Origin: Aromatoleum petrolei
Lineage (GTDB): Bacteria; Pseudomonadota; Gammaproteobacteria; Burkholderiales; Rhodocyclaceae
Assembly (NCBI RefSeq): GCF_017894385.1
Contig: NZ_CP059560.1
Location: forward strand, 4,348,501 to 4,412,500
Length of the DNA stretch: 64,000 nucleotides
Direction: 5' to 3'
The stretch's first letter is position 1. Every line of letters begins with the position of its first letter. Shown here piece after piece: positions 15,863 through 23,777 of this stretch. The position numbers were made by a program, and so were the translations under genes. A model generated the notes under the pieces. That model saw nothing but the letters and a program-made list of their open reading frames with translations. It did no database searches and was not told the DNA's origin.

Positions 15863-18800
15863 TCAGCCGCCGGAGCCGCTCCGGTCGTCGAAACAATCGA
15901 TCAGCGCGATCACCAGGTCGCGCGATGCCGCGCGGAACTTCAGGCCGGCGAGCGCGCGCCGCGCCGAGGCCTGATAGCCATGGTTATAGTCGGCGACGAT
16001 CTGGCCCGCCAGCCTGTGGAAGTCCTTGTGCATGCGCGCGAGATGCGCAAGGCGATCGGCGGGCAGGGCGCCGTTGCCGTCTATCCAGCGGCCCAGCTCG
16101 CACAGGCTCTCCGAGCTTGCTTCGGCATCGTCCAGCGCGTCGGCGCTGGATCGCCCGCTGACATAGGCGTTGAGCCGCTTGCGCCAATTGAGGTGGGCCT
16201 CGATGGTCTGCTTCAGGTCCAGTCCGTGCCGCCTCCACTCTTCCCGTTCCAGGAACGCGGCCAGATCGGGCGAGCGTTCGCCGAGCAGCCGGCGCAGCCA
16301 GGCGTCGATGTCGAGGTCATCGCGCCGCAAGGCGGTGAGCAGGCGCGACTCTTCCGGGCCGAGATCGTCGACCGAGGCCAGCAGGAAATGCTTCTGCAGC
16401 ATTGCCTCGAATGCCTCCGCCGGCAGCGGCTTGCCGATGAGGTAGCCCTGCAGGAAGTCGCAGCCGAGCTCGCGCAGGAAGCTCACCTGTTCCGTGGTCT
16501 CGACGCCTTCCGCGGTGACGTGCAGTCCGAGACTGTGCGCCATGTTGATGATCGCCTCGACGAGATGCGCGTCGTTGCGGTCGTCCGGGCAGTCGTTGAT
16601 GAAGCTGCGGTCGATCTTGACGATGTCGACGGGAAAGCGCTTGAGATAGGACAGCGACGAGAAGCCGGTGCCGAAGTCGTCCAGCGCGTAGCCGATGCCC
16701 AGCGCCTTGATGTCGCGCATGCGCGTCTCCATCGATTCGCTGCCGCCCATCAGCACCGACTCGGTGATCTCGACCATGAGGCTGCCGCGGTCCATGCCGA
16801 ACTCGTTCAGCACGCCGGCGACCAGGTCGGGCAGGCCGGCTTCGCGGAACTGCACTCCGGACATGTTCACTGCCAGCCGCAGCGTCCGGTGCCCTTGTTC
16901 GCGCCAGGCCCGGGATTGGCGCGCAGCCTCGCGCAGCGCCCATTCGCCGATGCCGATGATGAGGCCGCTGTCCTCGGCCACGGGGATGAACTCGAGCGGC
17001 GAGACCGGGCCGCGCTCGGGGTGGGTCCAGCGGATCAGCGCCTCGGCGCCGACCAGTTCGCCGCTGTCGGCATCGACGATGGGCTGATAGTGCAGCGAGA
17101 AGGCCTGCTGTTCGAGCGCGGTGCGCAGGTCCGCCTCGAGCTTCAGGCGCGCCAGCGCGTCGCTCTGCATCTCGCGGGCGTAGAACTGGAAGCGGTTCTT
17201 GCCGGCCTGCTTGGACTTGTACATCGCGATGTCGGCGTTGCGGAACAGCGTCTGCACGTCGTCGCCGTCGTCCGGGTAGACGGTGATGCCGACGCTGCCC
17301 GACATGCGGTGCTGCATGCCGCCCAGCGAGAACGGATCGCGCAGCACGCTGACGATCTTCTCGGCGATCGCGTTCAGGTCCTCGGGCTCGGCGAGGTCGT
17401 GCACGACGATCGTGAACTCGTCGCCGCCGAAGCGCGCCACGGTGTCCTGCTCGCGCACGCAGAAGGTCAGGCGGCGCGCGACTTCGACCAGCAGTTCGTC
17501 GCCGGTGTCGTGCCCCAGCGTGTCGTTGATCCACTTGAACCCGTCCAGGTCGAGGAACAGCAGGCCCACGCGGCTACGGTAGCGCCGCGCATGCGTCATC
17601 GCCTGGTCGAGGCGGTCCTGCAGCAGGCTGCGGTTGGCGAGGCCGGTGAGCGGGTCGAAGTTGGCCTGGCGCCAGATCGCTTCTTCCTGCTGCTTGCGCT
17701 GGGTGATGTCGTTGAACAGCGAGATGAATCCCGCGATCTTGCCGCGGTCGCCATAGATCGCGGAGATCGTTTGCCACTGCGGGTAGATCTCGCCATTCTT
17801 GCGCCGGTTCCAGATCTCCGATTCCCACAGGCCCTTGTGGTTCAGCGAATCCCACATGTTCGTGTAAAAGGCCGCATCGTGGCGCCCGGAAGAGAGCATC
17901 GACGGACGGTGCCCGAGCACTTCGTCCGCGGTATAACCGGTGATCGCGGTAAATGCCGGATTGACGGCCGTGATCTTCGCATTCGCGTCGGTGGTCATGA
18001 TTCCCTGGTTCGACGCGTTGAACACGACCATCGCCTGCTTCATGCGAGTTTCGATGCGCTTGCGCTCGGTGATGTCCTGCATGCTCAACTGCAGCAGCGT
18101 TCGGTCGCCATGGCGGAAGCTCATGCAGCGGATCTCGGCATCCCACTCCTCGCCGTCCGGGCGGCGGTTGCGCCACTCGAACACGCTTTCGCGCGCGTCC
18201 AGGCAGCGCGCGAGCCGCTCATTGCCGGCCTCGCCCGACGGGCGCCCGTCCGGCTGCACCGGCGCGGCGAGGTTGAGCGGGGAGCGGCCGATCATGCTGC
18301 GCCGGTCCGGGTACCCGCACAGGGCCGCCGCCGCGTCGTTGCAGTCGATGAAGCGGCGCGTGCCGGGGTCGAGGATCACCTGCGCGATGTGAGAATGCTC
18401 GAACAGTGTCTTGTTGTACGTTTCGCTGTCGACCAGCGCCTGCATCGCCTCCTTCTGCCCGGAGACGTCGTTCATCACCCCGACGAACTGATGCGGTTCG
18501 CCGCCGGGGGAGAGGATGGGCGCGATGCGCAGGTCGCTCCAGTACAGCTCGCCGTCCTTGCGCCGGTTGAGCATTTCGCCCTGCCAGCTGTCGCCCCGCA
18601 GGATCACCTTCCACAGGTCCTCGTACACCTCTCGCGGCGTCTTGCCGGAGCGAAACAGCGCCGGCGTCCGCCCGACCGCCTCGTGCGCAGGGTAGCCGGT
18701 GATGCGCGAGAACGCGGGATTCGTATACCCGATCGTCGCCGAGCGGTCGGTGATGACGATGCCCGAAGTGCTCGCATCGACCGCGACCTTGAACAGCCGC

Positions 18801-19906
18801 AGCCGGTGCGCCGCGCGGCGGCGCTGTTCCAGCAGCACGCCGGCCAGCACGATCAGCAGCAGCGCGATGATCTCGACGTGCATGTGCAGCAGCGTGGTCC
18901 GGCCCAATTCCGACCGATCGACCACGTGATACACCGTCCACGGCGCATTGCTCAAGCGTACACCTGCGAGCAGCCAGCCTTCGTGCCCGCTGTAGTCGGC
19001 TTGCGTGACGTCGACGAGATCCGGCAGCCGGCCCGACAGCTCGCGTGGCAGCGTGCGGTCGACGAGGCGGATTTCCGAATCCCCCGGTTTGACCACCGCG
19101 GGGTCTGCGATCAGTTGGCCCTGTTCGTTGGCGACGAAAATCCGGCCGATCTCCATCCCGGGGCCGGCGAGGTAGCCGTTCAGCGTGGTAAGCGTGATGT
19201 CGAGCGCGACGATGGCGCGGAAGCGGCCGGCAGCATCGTAGACCGGTGCGGTCACCGAACTCATGATGCCCTTGCCGGCTTCGTCGACGTAAGCCTCGCT
19301 CCATTTCAACGCCTGCTCGGGATTGTTCTCGGGTGCGGCGCGTGTCACGACGGGGTGCGTCAGCATCTCGTCGCGCCACGACAGGTACTTCGACTGCGCG
19401 TCCAGCGGGTAGACGCTGACGAAGCCCGCGCGTGACGTGTAATACACCCAGGCCGCCTGGGGAACGTTTTCGCGCACGCGCTGGAACACGGGGATCAGGT
19501 GCAGCGCGACCTCGATCTCGCGCTCCATCGGTGCGGGGAGGGCTGCGGGATCGCCGCGGCCGAAGACATACGCACCCAGGCCGGGCGGTACATCCTCGGG
19601 AACGTGCGTCGTGGCGAACAGGCCGGGTTCGGGGAACGTCGCGAAGGCCTTGCGCAGCGGGCTGCGTGCATGGACGACCTCGTCGCGCATCGCGCGTTCC
19701 GCCTCGACCCGCAGGATCGCGACGTGGTCGGTTGCGGACTTCGCCGTGGCATCGAGTGCGCCGCTCATCGCCTGCAGGCTCTCCCCCGAAAGGCGCAGCG
19801 CCGCGGCGACGCGGAAGGACCACAGCTCGTAGAAGCCGAACCCAGCCAGCGCGATCACTGCGGCGTACGCGATGAGCACGACCCGGTTGAGCTGCGGAGC
19901 TTTCAC
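15863..19906 (-). CDS. dCACHE-PAS-GGDEF-EAL sensor with C-terminal CZB-like zinc domain
   Basis: 1,347-aa membrane protein for c-di-GMP turnover. It has a TM helix at about 8-28, a periplasmic Cache-type sensor (about 40-335), and a second TM near 340-360. Three PAS/PAC repeats follow (NPAFSRITGY, a PAS around FEHSHIAQVIL, NPAFTAITGY). GGDEF has an intact RFGGDEF with the RxxD I-site (REQD), and EAL is intact (GAEALIRW, DDFGTGFSSL). The tail carries a CZB-like signature: His in AHLNWRKRL, Cys in LCELGRWIDG, and HKDFH. The GTG start at 19906 follows AGGTGG. Both catalytic domains look active, so the direction of turnover may be set by the sensors. A zinc-sensing tail behind EAL is an unusual order. 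Confidence 0.88.
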   Translation of the reverse strand: MKAPQLNRVVLIAYAAVIALAGFGFYELWSFRVAAALRLSGESLQAMSGALDATAKSATDHVAILRVEAERAMRDEVVHARSPLRKAFATFPEPGLFATTHVPEDVPPGLGAYVFGRGDPAALPAPMEREIEVALHLIPVFQRVRENVPQAAWVYYTSRAGFVSVYPLDAQSKYLSWRDEMLTHPVVTRAAPENNPEQALKWSEAYVDEAGKGIMSSVTAPVYDAAGRFRAIVALDITLTTLNGYLAGPGMEIGRIFVANEQGQLIADPAVVKPGDSEIRLVDRTLPRELSGRLPDLVDVTQADYSGHEGWLLAGVRLSNAPWTVYHVVDRSELGRTTLLHMHVEIIALLLIVLAGVLLEQRRRAAHRLRLFKVAVDASTSGIVITDRSATIGYTNPAFSRITGYPAHEAVGRTPALFRSGKTPREVYEDLWKVILRGDSWQGEMLNRRKDGELYWSDLRIAPILSPGGEPHQFVGVMNDVSGQKEAMQALVDSETYNKTLFEHSHIAQVILDPGTRRFIDCNDAAAALCGYPDRRSMIGRSPLNLAAPVQPDGRPSGEAGNERLARCLDARESVFEWRNRRPDGEEWDAEIRCMSFRHGDRTLLQLSMQDITERKRIETRMKQAMVVFNASNQGIMTTDANAKITAVNPAFTAITGYTADEVLGHRPSMLSSGRHDAAFYTNMWDSLNHKGLWESEIWNRRKNGEIYPQWQTISAIYGDRGKIAGFISLFNDITQRKQQEEAIWRQANFDPLTGLANRSLLQDRLDQAMTHARRYRSRVGLLFLDLDGFKWINDTLGHDTGDELLVEVARRLTFCVREQDTVARFGGDEFTIVVHDLAEPEDLNAIAEKIVSVLRDPFSLGGMQHRMSGSVGITVYPDDGDDVQTLFRNADIAMYKSKQAGKNRFQFYAREMQSDALARLKLEADLRTALEQQAFSLHYQPIVDADSGELVGAEALIRWTHPERGPVSPLEFIPVAEDSGLIIGIGEWALREAARQSRAWREQGHRTLRLAVNMSGVQFREAGLPDLVAGVLNEFGMDRGSLMVEITESVLMGGSESMETRMRDIKALGIGYALDDFGTGFSSLSYLKRFPVDIVKIDRSFINDCPDDRNDAHLVEAIINMAHSLGLHVTAEGVETTEQVSFLRELGCDFLQGYLIGKPLPAEAFEAMLQKHFLLASVDDLGPEESRLLTALRRDDLDIDAWLRRLLGERSPDLAAFLEREEWRRHGLDLKQTIEAHLNWRKRLNAYVSGRSSADALDDAEASSESLCELGRWIDGNGALPADRLAHLARMHKDFHRLAGQIVADYNHGYQASARRALAGLKFRAASRDLVIALIDCFDDRSGSGG

Positions 19907-20040
19907 ACACCACCTGATTTGCTGGGGACAACTCCCGCAAATCTAACGTATTACGGTGACAGGGAGATGCCGAAATGACGGCAGGGCACTCAATATCTCA
20001 CGAAATGGGCGGAGGAGACGGCTGCCGGCCTGGTCGCCGG

Positions 20041-20071
20041 TTCCTCCCCCTGAAGGGGAGAGAGCAATTGC
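20041..20071. repeat. Intergenic stem-loop repeat, copy 1
   Basis: CTCCCC and GGGGAG arms around a short loop, followed by GAGAGCAATTGC. The same plan (CTCCCC-loop-GGGGAG, then GGAGCAACTGC) recurs at 27464-27493. It lies between the GGDEF-EAL gene and the end of the DUF302 gene. It may act as a terminator for the DUF302 transcript on the minus strand. Confidence 0.45.
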
Positions 20072-20093
20072 GCCGGCTGCAGCCTTCGCAAGC

Positions 20094-20585
20094 TCAGTGC
20101 CTCAGCCCAGCATTGTCGACCGTGCGCTCCACGATGCGGCGCAGAAGCGTGGTTGCGAACGCCCCCGCGGGCGACTGCAGCGCCGGCGGTCGCGCGGCCA
20201 GGAAGACGGTGCGCGGCCTGCCGGGCAGCGTGTACAGCGCCACCGTCATCGGGCACAGCGCGATGTTGCGCACGTCCTCGGCGACCATCCGGCCCGACAC
20301 CTGCGCGCTGCAGAAGGAGAATATCTCGGCGTCGCCGTAGAAATCCGCGCGATGGCCGAGATCCGGCGCCGTGCGCGCGAGCATTTCACCGAACCGGCTC
20401 ACCGCCGGCGGTGCCAGCCCCTCGTCGACGAACGCGTCGAGCAGTGCCGCACGGGCGTCCGCGTAGGCAAGCGGCTGCAGCTCGCGCACGATGACCTCGT
20501 CCGCGGCCCGCACCACGGCGCCCGCCATGAGCAGGGCGGCGACAAAAAAAACGAGCCCCGCCCGAACGAGCCGGGCAGGGCGCAT
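20094..20585 (-). CDS. Exported DUF302-family protein
   Basis: 163 aa with a signal peptide (LVRAGLVFFVAALLMAGAVVRAAD, cleavage near residue 28). The mature part has the DUF302 pattern, including LGHRADFYGDAEIFSFCSAQ and ALCPMTVALYTLPGRPRTV. The family has a small alpha/beta fold of unknown biochemical role and often sits beside sulfur, metal or respiratory genes. Here it lies 50 nt after a TonB-dependent receptor gene on the same strand, so co-transcription is likely. No good ribosome binding site precedes ATG 20585, which fits expression from the receptor message. Confidence 0.8.
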   Translation of the reverse strand: MRPARLVRAGLVFFVAALLMAGAVVRAADEVIVRELQPLAYADARAALLDAFVDEGLAPPAVSRFGEMLARTAPDLGHRADFYGDAEIFSFCSAQVSGRMVAEDVRNIALCPMTVALYTLPGRPRTVFLAARPPALQSPAGAFATTLLRRIVERTVDNAGLRH

Positions 20586-20635
20586 ACGGTCGCCGTATTG
20601 GAGGAGGGCGCCGCGAAGGAGGAGTACGGTGCCGG

Positions 20636-22795
20636 TCAGAAGCGGTAGCTCGTCTTGATGCCCGCATACACGCTGCGGGTCGGGCCGGGTTCATAGAAGC
20701 GGTCGTTGCCGTCGCCGACGATCACCGAGGCGACGTGTTCCCTGTCGAACAGGTTATCCACGCGCACCATTTCCTGGAAGGTCCAGTGCCCCGAACGCTG
20801 CTCGGCAGTCAGGCGCAGGTTGGCCAGCGTGTAACCGGGCGCGGCGCGCTTGGTGTTCGTATCCTCGACGTAGACCTTGCCCCGATGCAGGACTTCGACG
20901 GCGGTCGCCAGTCCTGCCCGCGGCTTCCATTCCAGTTCGGCGTAGGCCGACAGCGCGGGGATGCCGGGGATGCGCTTGCCGTCCTCAATCGTCCGGCCGC
21001 CTGCGACGAAGTCGTCGTCGTAGACCGCGTGCAGCCTCGTCAGCGACAGTCTCCCGCGCCAATTCCGCGCGAACTCCGTATCGGCGGCAAACTCGACGCC
21101 CTGGCGCAAGGTCGAACCTGCGTTCTTGAACACCGTGCGCCCGCCCAGGGCGCTATCCACCACCAGTTCGTCCTTGGTGCGGATCTCGAACAGGGCGACG
21201 TTCACGCGGGTGTTTTCCCCGACGAAAGCCTTCGCGCCCAATTCGTACTGCTTGCTAGTGGCCGGCTTCAGGCCGAAGTTGAAGCCGTCCGTCGAGGTCG
21301 TGCCGGAATAGGAGAGCTCCGTCAGGGTTGGCGTCTCGAAGCCGCGCGCCGCACTCGCATACAGGTTCACGACCGGGCTCAGGTGATAGACGATGCCCAG
21401 CGCCGGAGTCGTCTTGCGATAGCGGATGTCGCCGCTGTCGTCGGGATTGCCCGTCACGATGTACTTGTCGTCCACCTCGAACTTCACGTCGCTGTGGCGC
21501 AGGCCCGCCTGCAGCGTCCACTTGTCGAGCTTCCAGCTGCCCTGCACATACGGATCGACGCTCGTGACCGTGTCGGTCTCGTTCCGGCGAAGCCGTCCCT
21601 TCACGCCCACCGCGCTCGGGGCGAAGGCGCTGCCGAGGAAATTCTCGAAGCCCTTGCGCGCATCTTCCGAGCGGTCGTAGTCGACGCCGGCGGTCAGCGT
21701 CAGGTCGCCGGGGCCCGCCGTCAGCGTATGTGTCCAGCGCGCGCCCATTCCGTGGAAGCTGCGATCGAAATCGATGACCCCGCCCGAATGACGGGGCCGC
21801 GTTGCGATGTTCTGAACCGCCGTGGGGATCGCCTGGAACTGCGTCACGCTGCGCTCGCCCGCGTAAGCCGACAGATGCAGCCGACCCGCGCCGAAGCGCC
21901 GCTCGTAGGTCGCGCCGCCCTGGCGGTGGTCGATGCTCTTGCGCGTGTTGAAGGTCTCGGCGACGCTCTCCACGTCCTGCGGATCGTCCTTGAAGGTGTC
22001 CCAGGTTAGCCCCAGCGGGTCATCCGTGTCGTCCTGCCGCAGCGCGTTCGCCACCAGCGTCAGCTTGCTTTCCTGGTCGGGCCGGAACACCAGCTTGCCG
22101 AACAGCTGGTCGCGCGTCGCCGCGCTGTGGTCCCGATAGCCGTCGGTATCGAAGCGCGACGCATCCACGACGTAACCCACTCCGTTCTTCTCGCCTTCCG
22201 CACCGATATCGACCTTGGTCGTGCCCCACGAACCGCCCAGCACCCCGCCGCGCACCGTCGGCGCACCCTTCGGGTCGCGCGAGAACAGCTGGATCACGCC
22301 CCCGGCATGGTTGCCATACACGGTCGAGAAGGGCCCGCGCATCACCTCGATGCGTTCGGCCGTGTCGAGATTGAAAGTCGCCGCCTGGCCCTGACCGTCT
22401 GGCGTGCTGGCGGGAATGCCGTCGGCGATCAGCTTCACGCCGCGCACGCCGAAGGCCGCCCGGCTGCCGAAGCCGCGCACCGAAATCTGCAGGTCCTGCG
22501 CGTAGTTCTGACGGTTCTGCACCACCAGCCCCGGCACCCCCGCGAGCGCCTCCGACGCATTCACGCCGAGATTGCCCGCCTGCACCCCCTGCATATCGAC
22601 CGCGTCCACGGAGAAGGGCAGATCGAAGCTCTCGGCCTCGACGCGGCTGCCCGTGACGACCACCGGGTTCAATATCGGAGCGGGCTCCGCGGCCCGCACG
22701 GTGGATGCCCCCACACAGGCGAGCAGCGCCAAGGGAAGCGGTCGAAGCCGGGTACGCAGGGAGGGGGCGAGGGCGTTGCGGGTGGAAGCGAACAT
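20636..22795 (-). CDS. TonB-dependent outer-membrane receptor
   Basis: 719-aa outer-membrane transporter powered by TonB. It has a signal peptide (cleavage near VRAAEP, about residue 36), a TonB-box-like NPVVVTGSRVE and a plug domain with GLVVQNRQNYAQDLQISVRG and IEVMRGPFSTVYGNHAGGVI. A 22-strand barrel ends with the outer-membrane signature Phe (IKTSYRF). The substrate cannot be read; the plug and barrel resemble siderophore receptors, but no Fur box is evident upstream. It precedes the DUF302 gene and is followed on the opposite side by a small regulator-like gene. Confidence 0.9.
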   Translation of the reverse strand: MFASTRNALAPSLRTRLRPLPLALLACVGASTVRAAEPAPILNPVVVTGSRVEAESFDLPFSVDAVDMQGVQAGNLGVNASEALAGVPGLVVQNRQNYAQDLQISVRGFGSRAAFGVRGVKLIADGIPASTPDGQGQAATFNLDTAERIEVMRGPFSTVYGNHAGGVIQLFSRDPKGAPTVRGGVLGGSWGTTKVDIGAEGEKNGVGYVVDASRFDTDGYRDHSAATRDQLFGKLVFRPDQESKLTLVANALRQDDTDDPLGLTWDTFKDDPQDVESVAETFNTRKSIDHRQGGATYERRFGAGRLHLSAYAGERSVTQFQAIPTAVQNIATRPRHSGGVIDFDRSFHGMGARWTHTLTAGPGDLTLTAGVDYDRSEDARKGFENFLGSAFAPSAVGVKGRLRRNETDTVTSVDPYVQGSWKLDKWTLQAGLRHSDVKFEVDDKYIVTGNPDDSGDIRYRKTTPALGIVYHLSPVVNLYASAARGFETPTLTELSYSGTTSTDGFNFGLKPATSKQYELGAKAFVGENTRVNVALFEIRTKDELVVDSALGGRTVFKNAGSTLRQGVEFAADTEFARNWRGRLSLTRLHAVYDDDFVAGGRTIEDGKRIPGIPALSAYAELEWKPRAGLATAVEVLHRGKVYVEDTNTKRAAPGYTLANLRLTAEQRSGHWTFQEMVRVDNLFDREHVASVIVGDGNDRFYEPGPTRSVYAGIKTSYRF

Positions 22796-22943
22796 GATTC
22801 CGGATCCTGTCGGTTGGAGTACGCCGCGTGTGGCGTTTGTACCAACTTTAAGGATCCGCGCACAGTCCTGCGTCCATAAGTCCGCGGAATCGACCTACAG
22901 AAAATCATGAGATCGCACGCGCAGGCTGCCGCCCGGTGCGGCT

Positions 22944-23273
22944 TCAGCCGTGCCAGATCACCAGATACTTCTGTCGCCAGCGCAGCGAGCGCCACCACCT
23001 TTCGCCGGCCTCGTAGAGCGCGACCCCGTCGGCGGACAGGGTGTAATAGTGCGAGCGCGTCCCTTCCTTCGCGCAGGGCACGATGTAGCCATTGCGCTCG
23101 AGAAATCCGAAGTAATGCACTGCCATCGGCGCGCCTTCGAGGTGAGTGAGGCAGGAGAGATCCCACAGGTGTATGAAGGGATGCCCCGCATGCATGGATC
23201 GCAACATCTGCAGCACGTGCCAGCGATGCGGCACGGGTTCGCGGCGAGGGGCGTCATCGGCACGCGCAAGCAT
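22944..23273 (-). CDS. Small winged-helix-like protein, possible regulator
   Basis: 109 aa from ATG 23273, which has GGAG at 6-nt spacing; an ATG at 23294 lacks such a site. Motifs fit a MarR/PadR-like wing: WDLSCLTHLEGAPMAVHYFG (helix-turn-helix region), then LERNGYIV and RSHYYTLSADGVALYEAG (wing and allosteric helix). The tail RWRQKYLVIWHG is basic and aromatic. It sits 148 nt upstream of the TonB receptor on the same strand and could regulate it. DNA binding is an inference. Confidence 0.6.
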   Translation of the reverse strand: MLARADDAPRREPVPHRWHVLQMLRSMHAGHPFIHLWDLSCLTHLEGAPMAVHYFGFLERNGYIVPCAKEGTRSHYYTLSADGVALYEAGERWWRSLRWRQKYLVIWHG

Positions 23274-23777
23274 CACGATCTCCAGGGTCTGCATTTCCAG
23301 GCTGGATCGACGGAGCCCCCCGCTTGGTCCACCCGCCGGGACCGGCAGCGGGGCGGAAGTCAGCCGCAAACAGCATGCAGCCGGCTGAGCGATGCCGGGC
23401 GAGCCTTCATCCCGTTTGATTGCGCAGCCGACACTTGTTTTATAGCCCGTGGAAAGTGGCTTGTCTTCGCGTCTGGGATACTTGTTACGGATGGAACGAG
23501 GGTGCCGTTCGCAGGGCGCTTTCCCGCCCGACGGACGGGCAACGCACGCCCCGGCCCGCCTGCGCCTTCGTGAGATTCGTGAGCGAACTGTTTGAGGGTC
23601 AGCTCGAATGAGGTTCAGGCACCGGGGCTTGGCGGTCGATAGGGCGGAGGGTGATTGCGCGGCGGGAGATCGGCCCGAGCCGACCTCGTGCTGCAATCCG
23701 GCGGGTCGCTGCCGTTCACTCGCTGATGGCCCCCAGTGGGCACCTTCGTCACCAGCGTGGGACCGCGCCCGATTGGA
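23274..23777. other. Intergenic region with a possible promoter at 23439-23467 (-)
   Basis: No gene is supported here; open frames are short and unlike known families. On the minus strand AAGACA (23467-23462), 17 nt and TATAAA (23444-23439) could form a sigma70 promoter leading to the small regulator gene with a leader of about 160 nt. The region also holds the downstream flank of the OsmC-YcaO gene. Confidence 0.3.

Noticed and set aside
15980..19435. 1,151-codon open frame on the plus strand
   Set aside because: Antisense shadow of the GGDEF-EAL-CZB gene, whose motifs are intact.
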